This document shows positions 46,615 to 56,400 of a DNA stretch of 64,000 bases, in pieces. Every line of letters starts with the position of its first letter. Position 1 is the first letter of the stretch. Origin of the DNA: Serripes groenlandicus. Taxonomy: Eukaryota > Mollusca > Bivalvia > Cardiida > Cardiidae. The stretch covers positions 29,042,859-29,106,858 of the forward strand of contig JASEVX010000007.1 of the NCBI GenBank assembly GCA_031761405.1. Reading direction: 5' to 3'. The notes below the pieces were generated by a model. It made no database searches. It was not told where the DNA came from and was given only the letters and a program-made list of their open reading frames with translations. Made by a program: the position numbers and the translations under genes.

Positions 46615-48942
46615 ATGACAAGAGGACCATGATGGTCCTATATCGCTCACCTGATTTAATCAAACTTAAAAAAATTTCAGTGTTCTTTCCAAAGTGAGTC
46701 TATGAAAAACAAGTGACCCCGAGGAAAGGGGTCATTTTTGACCCCAGTGCTATAATTTGAACAATCTTGGTAGAGGTCCACTAGGTGATGCCACATACTA
46801 AATATCTTTTAGACAAGAAGATTTTTAAAGTTTTTTCCCTATCTATGTAAAGCAAGTGACCCCCGGGGAGGGGTCATTTTTTTATCTCATGGCTATAATT
46901 GGAACAAAGTTGGTAGAGGTTCACTAGATGATGCTACATACCAAATATCAAAGGCCAGGGCCCTCTACTTTTAGACAAGAAGATTGTTAAAGTTTTTCCC
47001 CTAATCGAGTCTATGTAAAACTTAAGGGACCCCCGGGATGGGGTCATTTTTGAACCCATGGCTATAATTTGAACAATCTTGGTAGAGGTCCACGAGATGA
47101 TGCTACATACCAAATATAAAGTTTTCCCCGTATATGAGTCTATGCAAAATCAGTGACCCCCGGAGTGGGGTCATTTTGGCCTCAGGGCTATAATTTGAAC
47201 AAGCTTGGTAGAGGTCCACTAGATGATGCTACATACCAAATATCTTTTAGACAAGAAGACTTTTTAAGTTTGTTCCCTATATGAGTCTATGTAAAACAAG
47301 TGACCCCTGGGGAGGAGTAAATTTTGACCCCAGGGCTAAAATTTGAACAATCTAGGTAGAGGTCCACTAGATGATGCTACATACCAAATATCAAAGGCCT
47401 GGGGCCTCTACTTTTAGACAATAATATTTTTTAAGTTTTGTCTCTATATGAGTCTATGTAAAACATTAGACCCCAGGGGAGGGGTCATTTTGACCCCAGG
47501 GCTATAATTTGAACACTCTTGGTTAAGGTCCACTAGAGATGCTACATACCCAATATAAAAGGCCTGGGCGCTCTACTTTTAGACAAGAAGATTTTTAAAG
47601 TTTTTCCCCTATATGAGTCTATGTAAAACAAGTGACACCCGGGGAGGGGTCATTTTTAACCCCAGGGCTATAATTTGAATAATCTTGGTAGATGTTCACT
47701 AGATGATGCTACATACCCAATATCAAAGGCATGGGCCTTCTACTTTTAGACAAGAAGATTTTTAAAGTTTTCCCCCTATATGAGTCTATGTTAAACAAGT
47801 GATCCCCGGGGAGGGGTCATTTTTGACCCCCCAGGGCTATAATTTGAACAATCTTGGTAGAGGTCTACTAGATGATGCTACATACCAAATATCAAAGGCC
47901 TGGGGCCTCTACTTTAAGACAAGAAGATTTTTTAAGTTTTTTCTCTATATGAGTCTATATAAAACAATAGACCCCAGGGGAGGGGTCATTTTGACCCCAG
48001 GGTTATAATTTAAAAATCTTGGTAAAGGTCCACTAGATGATGCTACATACCCAATATCAAAGGCATGGGCCCTCTACTTTTGGACAAGAAGATTTTTAAA
48101 GTTTTTCCCCTATATGAGTCTATGTAAAACAAGTGATCCCCGGGGAGGGGTCATTTTTGACCCCAGGGCTATAATTTGAACAATCTTAATAGAAGTTCAC
48201 TAGATGATGCTACATATCAAATATCAAAGGCATGGGCCTTCTACTTCCAGACAAGATGATTTTTTAAGTTTGTTCTCTATATGAGTCTATGTAAAACAAT
48301 AGACCCCAGGAGAGGGGTCATTTTGACCCAGGGCTATAATTTGAACAATCTTGGTAAAGGTCCACTAGATGATGCTACATACCCAATATCAAAGGCATGG
48401 GCCTTCTACTTTTAGACAGCAAGATTTTTAAAATTCCCCTATATGAGTCTATGTTAAACAATTGACCCCCTGGGAGGGGTCATTTTTGACCCCAGGGCTA
48501 TAATTTGAACAATCTTGGTAGAGGTTCACTAGATGATGCTACATACTAAATATCAAAGGCATTGGCCTTCCACTTTTAGACAAGAAGATTTTAAAGTTTT
48601 TCCCCTATATGAGTCTATGTTAAACAAGTGACCCCCGGGGAGGGGTCATTTTTGACCCCAGGGCTATAATTTGAACAATCTTAGTATAGGTTCACTAGAT
48701 GATGCTACATACCAAATATCAAAGGCATGGGCCTTCTACTTTCAGACAAGAATATTTTTTAAGTTTTGGTTAATTTCCCCTTTATTGTTGCCGTGGCAGC
48801 CAAAGTTCTGCATGGAATAGAATTTTTTTTAAACAAGTTTGAAAGAGATCCACCCAAGGAACATTCCTGTAAAATTATATTGAATTTGGTTAATTGGTGT
48901 AGGAGGAGAAGTCGTTTGTAAGAAAATGTGAACGGACGGACG

Positions 48943-48989
<47 letters not shown>

Positions 48990-49055
48990 ACGAATGAAGG
49001 TGGGCGATCATAAAAGCTCACCTTGCACTTCGTGCATTGGTGAGCTAAACAGTTA
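46615..49055 (+). mobile_element. Element with GGACCATGATGGTCC head, internal 165 bp array and terminal hairpin
   Basis: The head at 46620 reads AGAGGACCATGATGGTCCTA then TATCGCTCACCTG. From about 46690 to 48770 about 13 tandem units of about 165 bp follow (GAGTCTATGTAAAACAAGTG, ACCCC-rich GGGGAGGGGTCATTTTTGAC, TATAATTTGAACAATCTTGG, CACTAGATGATGCTACATAC). A unique 3' part (GTTGCCGTGGCAGCCAAAGT) follows, then a (GAC)n tract and finally AAAGCTCACCTTGCACTTCG followed by TGCATTGGTGAGCTAAAC, which folds as GCTCACC/GGTGAGC. Head and end share the word GCTCACCT. It is non-autonomous; the superfamily is unknown. A 3' hairpin shortly before CTAA would be compatible with a Helitron but is not proof. 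Confidence 0.75.
48938..48990. repeat. (GAC)n microsatellite inside the 46.6-49 kb element
   Basis: GGACGGACGGAC followed by about 13 GAC units. The run of Val residues read on the - strand (48829-49011) is an artefact of this tract. Confidence 0.93.
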
Positions 49056-49235
49056 GGATGATTGAAACATTGAGATGTGAAATTATGAAAAAAATAGATA
49101 ATGAAAATCTATAAATAGACTATAAATATCTTTTGCGAAACTTTCGATTTAATTCGCATTTAGTTATATTATGTGTCATAGCAGATGTATGTCATTGATA
49201 TAAGCACGCAGGTAATTCTATTCCCTGCTGTCTAC

Positions 49236-49408
49236 CGTCAATTTTATCCGAATACCACTTCAAACGCGACTTAGTCTTATTCGTTGCCAAACAGATCATG
49301 AGCAAGATATCTCAGCGCTGCGCAGAAGAAGTTCGACCAATTCCCACAATTTTTACAGAAGAGCTGACCAAACTTAGATACAATGAATGGAATGAAAAAA
49401 CACGATAA
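49236..49408 (+). pseudogene. Transposon-type coding remnant
   Basis: An open frame without its own ATG start reads ILSEYHFKRDLVLFVAKQIM, SKISQRCAEEVRPIPTIFTE, ELTKLRYNEWNEKTR and a stop. The IPTIF-x-EE-x-x-KLR pattern reminds me of the region after FLYWCH fingers in invertebrate transposon proteins; this is memory of a pattern, not a search. Its 5' part is in the repeat shared in inverted form with 14870-15030. Confidence 0.4.
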
Positions 49409-50204
49409 TGCAGCAAAAGATCAACTTGCACGTATGTGCAGGGTAATCCTAGGTTACACTTTTCTCAAATGTTTTAAATTTCGCATTCTTAGGGAAATTC
49501 TGTATGTATATATTTTCTTGATCATAATTGTTTATGCATAAATAAAAAAAATAAAAAAATGAGTTTGTTTAATATAATTTCCGATCATTAAGAATTCTGT
49601 ACTGTACAATTAACCGTTACATTTTCTTCGACTGCACTGGTAAGGATTCACTAAATTTAGCAGAAAACATTGAGGGAAATAAAAAAAATCAACTATCTTG
49701 GGTAATTTACTATTTTCTACTGGTCGTATAGTTTCATACGCATCAGAAAATCGTAAATTGATAAACTATTTATGTCTACACAAGAAAATGGGTCAAAACA
49801 TCTTAAAGACATTAAAGAAGATGTATGTATAATATATATAAAAACACACCCTTCTCAATAAATCATGAGTCTAAAGCAATAGGTATACATACTTTCCTGT
49901 CACATTATTACCCTCTAATGGTCACCTCGATCCGCTCTACCGACGTATCGGGAACAAATCGTCATGTTAACATGTTCTATTAACTACGAAGTTGTGAATG
50001 TTCTTCAATTATAAAAAGTATCCAAGACCCCGGCATCACAATCGATGTATACATACCGAATGTTACGTAAATGTCCGGTAATTTCCGGTAATTAGCAAAA
50101 TGATAACAAGAGCAGATAACAGTCAAATTAGTCAATAATTAGTACGGCTTAAACAGTGGTACATTGTCTCCCCTGTTTATCTCATGACGAGCATTGTGCC
50201 ATAT
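49409..50204. other. Non-coding stretch
   Basis: No supported gene, repeat array or RNA gene. Confidence 0.5.
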
Positions 50205-50405
50205 GAGTGGACTTGTCAACATCTAGTTTATCAGCCAATATGTAAACCACTTACAGTGGACTCGTCAACATCTAGTTTATCAGCTAATATGTAAACCACT
50301 TACATTGGTCTCATTAACATCTAATTAACCAGCTAATATGTAAACCACTTATATTGGTCTCATTAACATCTAATTAACCAGCTAATATGTAAACCACTTA
50401 CAGTG
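50205..50405. repeat. 49 bp satellite, four units
   Basis: Same unit as the 16150-18260 array (TCAACATCTAGTTTATCAGC and GTAAACCACTTACAGTGGA). It is followed by the same flank GTGGATTCGTGATAACTCGA. It lies about 3 kb upstream of transporter exon 1. Confidence 0.9.
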
Positions 50406-50445
50406 GATTCGTGATAACTCGAGCATGAATTAATTCGAATATATC

Positions 50446-51009
50446 GTTTAACTCGAACCAATTCCTGGAACGGATCTGACTTTAAAAAAACCACAGTTTA
50501 GCCGATTCCGTTTTCTTTTTTTAAATATGTTGTTAGTGACTTGATTTTTAAAATAAGCATTTAAAATTTGAATGGATTTTTTGAAAGTTATTTATAGGTC
50601 CCTATCGACTTCGAGAGTCCACTGCACATGGTATGAGGTTATAGTCGTCATCTTCTTTCAGTAGGAAACACTTGGCAATACTTGACAAATGTTGATATGA
50701 AAATTAAATTGAAACATCGCGAGATAAAATGAAATTGCAAGCAGAGAACTAAAAATGTGTTCTTATCAAAGATATATTTGACTGATAAACTGTCTCAAAT
50801 GATATTCTGTCTGTTCTTAAAGTGTATAAGTGCTTGGGTAACGAACATTTAAGTATACTCATCTAAACGCAAATGCAAATCTTGATCGATATTTAAACTA
50901 CATACGAACCGAGTCTGGCGATGGTAATGCTTTATTTGCAAAAGTAAGGACACTGATGAACCTGTCCGTTTACATGCGATGTATTCCATGCAACTTTTAA
51001 CGAAAGACA
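50446..51009. other. Non-coding stretch upstream of the transporter gene
   Basis: No supported feature. It has no counterpart in the 18 kb copy, so it was inserted here or lost there. Confidence 0.45.
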
Positions 51010-51440
51010 AGAAGTGTAGCCCCACTAGTTTTATGTCAATGTAACGTTATATGATCCAGTTATGGAGAGTCAACGAGACTTACCAGTTTGATGTCAATGT
51101 AACGTTATATGAACCCGTTACGGAGAGTCTACGAGACCCACCAGTTTGATGTCAATGTAACGTTATATGATTCTGTTACGGAGACTCTACGAGACCCACC
51201 AGTATTATGTTAATGTAACGTTATATGAACCCGTTAAGGAGACACCAGTTTGATGTCAATGTAACGTTATATGATTCCGTACGGAGAGTCAACGAGACCC
51301 ACCAGTATTATGTAAATGTAACGTTATATGATTCCGTTACGGTGAGTCAACGAGACCCACCAGTATTATGTAAATGTAACGTTATATGATCCCGTTACGG
51401 AGAGTCAACGAGACTCACGTTATATGATCCCGTTACGGAT
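51010..51440. repeat. 58 bp tandem repeat, about 7 units
   Basis: Unit: CCACCAGTTTGATGTCAATG followed by TAACGTTATATGATCCCGTTACGGAGAGTCAACGAGAC, 58 bp, with some shortened units. A single related but diverged sequence lies at about 30300-30355 (TAGCCCCATTAGTTGTACAT and AACGTTTAAATGATACCG). Confidence 0.85.
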
Positions 51441-51715
51441 ATGTATTATGCAAAATTGAATATGTTTACATTTTCTTCATCAATGTCATGTCGCTGAACA
51501 ATGAATACATATTGAACCCACTGTCGTATGGAAAGACTCCCTACAACAATCCCCATTATGGTAAATCACACGCCACAATTTGACATGATTTAACTTTGGA
51601 TGTATCTCTTTCCCTGATATGTTCGACAATACTGTGGAAAAAAAAGGAGTCGCTTAAATCCAACAATTTCTTCCTTTCCCTTAATGTTTTCAACTAGGTA
51701 TGTAAACTCTTTTTT

Positions 51716-52104
51716 TAATTTACCTATTTTCCATCAGATGCAGACGACTCTTGACATAATGTATCATTAATGGTTTCAGTGAAATGTTACGTATCTAACG
51801 GTAGCTAGTTAACCAATTACAGCTACTTCTCCGCTGCTACGATCCATGGTTAAAATAACCTACCGCGTACAATAACTCAGAAGCGCGCGCATACAAAATA
51901 CTTCTTGCTAGCCAAAACTGCAAGATGTATTACGTGGGTAAATAAATATATCATGTATCCAGAAAATTATGTCATACCAAATAGAAATTTCAAAGTGAAA
52001 TAGAAAACTACCTCATTTAAAATAATGAGATTTTTCAGGTTTGTGTAACTCTGTTTTCAAAGTCGTCTGCTGCAGATTTTGGTGAATGTTGGAAAGGGTT
52101 AATG
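51716..52104. mobile_element. TTAA-type MITE, diverged or interrupted
   Basis: Left part TTACCTATTTTCCATCAGAT GCAGACGACTC, right part TTTTCAAAGTCGTCTGCTGC and GTTGGAAAGGGTTAA. The interior is longer than in other copies and may hold foreign sequence. Confidence 0.55.
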
Positions 52105-52183
52105 AAGCTTATACACGTTTGATGAATCACATACCTCAATTCAATTTGTTTCTGTTTTTGTTTTTTTGTTTATCTATTTAAAT

Positions 52184-52992
52184 ATGCGGTTTATGCCCAT
52201 TTCGTATAATCCCATTTCGTATAATCCCACTTTGTCCCATTTCGTCTATAACCCGTCTACACCCCGGTGCCATTTCGTCTACACTTAGATTAATGAGACA
52301 GACAGTCCCTAAATAAGTTGCTAACACCCTAATTCAATAAGACAGACATCTTTTGTTTAAAATATGTGGGTTATACATATAGTGTGGACCCACACCAGAG
52401 CATCTTTTCATTGGCAATTGTATTATTTTATGTTCTATTTACTGATTGGACAATTATCAACAATTGATTGTTTTAGACCTAACTTTTCATAAATATTACA
52501 TGTACAGTTTAGATTCAGATCAGTTCGCATTTTCTTTGGATGTTTAATAGTGTAGACCTGCAATTGTTTGCATGTATGCATATTTTGCAAACAGTATAGA
52601 CCAGAACTGTTTGCATAGATGCGTCTTTTGCAAACAGTGTAGACCTAGATCAGAGGCCTCCTGTAGCATTATGTTTTAAAGAATATTTTAATATTTGTCA
52701 TGGACAGAGAACATTACAAAATTGCGAAAAGTGTAGACTAGGAAGCAGGCAACCTGAATCTTCTCTGATTGCAAAGTTATATACCCTGATCAGCACCAAT
52801 TGTCTGTTCAAACACAGATACTGTTTATATTTTATGCACAAATGCTTTATGGATGGTCAATGTAAGATGAAATGGCAATCTCCGTAGACATAAAGCTATG
52901 TATATTCATGTTATGAACAGTAGACGAAATGGGATATGGGTGTAGACGAATTGAAACAAAAAACTGCATACGAAATGGGAAGTTACCAAATA
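52184..52992. mobile_element. TIR element, about 0.8 kb, inserted upstream of the transporter gene
   Basis: Perfect 12 bp inverted ends CCCATTTCGTAT (52196-52207) and ATACGAAATGGG (52968-52979), extending more loosely to GGTTTATG and AAGTTACC. AAATATG lies on both sides. The paralogous copy at about 18675-18695 lacks the insertion and gives an approximate empty site. The left end repeats CCCATTTCGT several times, and the right end has GTAGACGAAATGGG. No transposase frame is visible, so it is non-autonomous. Confidence 0.78.
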
Positions 52993-53400
52993 TGTAAACA
53001 AATATGCAAATTTAATGTTGTCATGGATGTCAGGTAAGGCGTGCGCATGTTTAATAAATTCTGAATACAGACTGTAGTATTTATATGGCATTTAAATAGT
53101 ATTGTGTTTGGAAGAGTTCAGTTCTACTAGCTAATATTTAGTACACGTAAAGCTCTTTCAATATTTTAGAACGGCTTTCAGTCAACATTTATTACATAAC
53201 TTGGTGAGCAGCTGTTCGGTTGAATATATGGAAATCGCGAATCGTCTGCCCGGAGCATACACATTGCCTTCAGCAATTAGACAGTTCGAATCAATGTAGA
53301 TAGCTGAATGACACAGACACTCACACCGTACGATTAAACACTTCAACACGAACTTTGAATCAACTGTTTATTTCCGTTGATTCTAATATAACTCTTCCAG
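52993..53400 (+). promoter_or_regulatory. Upstream region and presumed 5' UTR of the SLC22-like gene
   Basis: It is conserved between this copy and 18690-19092 in long blocks (TGTTTGGAAGAGTTCAGTTC, GCCTTCAGCAATTAGACAG, TCACACCGTACNATTAAACA, CACTTCAACACGA). The conservation of non-coding sequence just before the ATG is what duplication predicts; it does not by itself prove regulatory function. No confident TATA box; the transcription start is not placed. Confidence 0.45.
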
Positions 53401-53406
53401 ATGGAG
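53401..53406 (+). CDS. SLC22-like gene exon 1 (ATG GAG only)
   Basis: ATGGAG is followed by donor GTACGTAG, and exon 2 joins it in phase 0 to read MEDLMDSNRMFEELV. The same exon and donor exist in the duplicate at 19093. An alternative start is the ATG at 54901 in exon 2, which would make this exon non-coding or unnecessary. The two-codon reading is favoured by the preserved donor in both copies. Confidence 0.6.
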
Positions 53407-56400
53407 GTACGTAGAACAAGCTTCGTTTGATCTTTGTCTGGAGACGATTTTTCTTGATAAATAATCAGTTTATGGGTCACCTCACGCGAAAACCGACCTT
53501 CGGAGTGTGTACGTTTTTACGCTGCTTTCGACATTTGTTTCTGTTATACCACGGCATTTCCTGGGTAAAGAACCAGTACTACTGGTACATGTATCCTGAC
53601 ACCCAAGAGTCAGTCGTTATGCTCACACCGCAATTTACAACAAGAATATAACGTCTTCAGATTGGTTAAGAAAGTACTTTAATCAGATTGACGATGCTTT
53701 ATATCAAAAATTGAAATCGAAGTTGATACATCTGGGAAAAATTCACCCTGACCAAAGAACCCTACCTCCCTGTGTAAGACTTTTCTCCATGTTTGAATGA
53801 CGTTTAGTTGTTACGAAATGGTAAAGTAAAATTCTCACGTTTAGTTGTTACGAAATGGGAAAGTAAATACTCACGTCTAGTTGTTACGAAATGGTTAAGT
53901 CAATTCTCACGTTTAGTTGTTGCGAAATGGGAAAGTATAGTACTCATGTTTAGTTGTTGCGAAACGGGAAAGTATAATACTCACGTTCAGTTGTTTCGAA
54001 ATGGGAAAGTAAAATACTCATGTTTAGTTGTTACGAAATGGGAAAGTATAATACTCATGTTTAGTTGTTGCGAACAATATATGATAGTTTATTTGCATAA
54101 TCAGGCAGATTCATTGGTATGATTTTTAGTAATTTAAATAAATCGGATGTTTCAATGAACGATTTAACATTTCATAGTGTACCATATTAGCATAATTATT
54201 CGATAATACAAGCGAATCTTACCCGTTCCTACTGCATAAGACGACTTTGAAAAGATCTTGATATTAATATGGAAAAGTAAAAGTATGTTTATAGATTGGA
54301 GAACTCAATAAGAGTTGAAAACATTGCGCATTTTGAGTAATTTCTCCTTTTGCCGCGATGATTTCAAAAGTTATCTACTTCATATAGGTCAGAATGCGTA
54401 TGCATATGGGAAAGGCATTTGTGATGAAACAAGATTGATATTTCGAATGTTATAAATCACACACCGTTTTATATTTCGGAGTATAGTGAACTTTTGAATG
54501 CTAAATCGGGGACTTTATTACCACTTGGAATACAGAATCGCGAACTCATTGATTTTATTTATTTGGAGTTTAACACCGATATTAATAGTTGTTCAGTTAT
54601 ATCACGGCGGCCAGTTCACATTACCGTCTGTTTCATGGGTTAATAGCATTAGTACTCAACATATCTTCCTTCCAATGTAATTGACTTCCTTCTCATATAA
54701 GACGATTATTTTAGCCAAGGGCCTGTTTGATTAAATCTACGCAACTGAACGCCAAATCATGTTAAATTAACAGATTTACCATTCTTTAATAAAATAAATG
54801 TCCATTCTAACATTCTACCGACTTGATGTACAGACAGAAGAGTAACACGAGGAACTTATGCAATTCAATTGACATTTTCTACACTTTGTTCCAGGATCTG
54901 ATGGATTCGAACCGTATGTTTGAGGAGCTGGTCAATAACACTGGTGGGTGTGGTCGATATCAATGGATTATCACCTTCTTGATCCAGTTAGCCAAGACAT
55001 CTGTGTGCTGGAGTATGATACACATGACATTTAACGGCCAACAGCCGGGCTACGAGTGCGAGAGTTGGGCCAATACGACCGGCATACGGTACGAGGGGAC
55101 ATGTGACCCGGAAAATTACACGTGCGATGCACGGGTTTACAGTGATGACATGAACACCATTGTCAATGAGGTTTGTCACAGTTTATGTCATATTTCTTTG
55201 TAACGTTCTATGTTTGTCGATATTCTTACTTCATAGAGGTACATGAATACACTGATAGAAAATGGTTTACAATATGTCGTTTTAGTTCGTTTTAGTTTGC
55301 CCCTGATATAGACGAATGCTTACATATACTGGACAGATGACCTTTGAAAGCACTCGGTTATTTTACCAGACGCAATATTTGATTACAACTTACGACATCT
55401 GTGCCCGGCAATCTTCAAGAGTAAATAAGACGCAAACTGAAAATGTAGGCTGCTTAAATCATAAACGATCATGGAAATACCCATAATGAAACGTTGCTAT
55501 GAAGCCAAGAAAGAAGTGTCAGTCTGACTTAAATGTCTTAAGAATGGCACCAACCTTTTGTATTTAGTGAAAGTCTCGACGCAAAGAAAGGGAGATCAAG
55601 AGAGAACCCGAGAAACATAGATATAATCGCTTCTTGCAAATTTGTTGTATTTCATAATGAAGTACAATTCTTATTCCTTCTAGATGTATGTCAGTTTGAT
55701 TATATTTGTTTCATTTATCCACATTTATCTTGTAATTAATATGATGATAATCATGAATAAAGTCTATGAATAAAGCTTCTGTTCTGCATTGTATTTTTGC
55801 CGTCCGTCGTTGGGAAAAGGTATAAATTGGCATTTCTGAAAAGTGTGGGTTCGGATTAGCCGTTAGGCTCTGTCAAATCAGAATCTACATAAGTTAACAG
55901 AAGCTTCTAACAAGTGATAGATAAACATTGTATGTCTTGATCAGGGTTAACGAAGTTGTTGAAGACTTCCATTACTAATTGACGAACGTTGCACAGCCAA
56001 ATCAATCTGTGCTGATGTGCAAGCTGATATGGTTCTACACTGACCTCGAATGCTGTGCGTTTGTTTTTCACAGAGCACCGCTCATATTGAAACACTTCAA
56101 AGTGATCATGGGTTGATAAAAACAAAGACAGAAACGTGTATTGAGAAATACGTATGAAGTAAATGTAAAGAACAAATGGAAAAGAAACCAAACCTTATTC
56201 TGACTCGAATATAAGATAGTTAACGGTCCACAACTGAACGCTGTATTGTAAAACCCACCACGGCCATCATGCAGACCTACACATGCCTGGCCAAATATTC
56301 TCGAAATTCTGAACATTGTGAATGAAGCATGGAAGGTTCTTAAATGAAGTTGCACGCTAAGATCCATTACAATACTGAAAGTTTCTAAAAGATCGACCTA

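Noticed and set aside
48829..49011. Frame with a run of Val residues
   Set aside because: Translation of the (GAC)n tract on the opposite strand.
49030..49055. Helitron call for the 46.6-49 kb element
   Set aside because: A hairpin near CTAA is compatible but there is no Rep/helicase, no defined TC start and no verified A/T target, so I left the class open.
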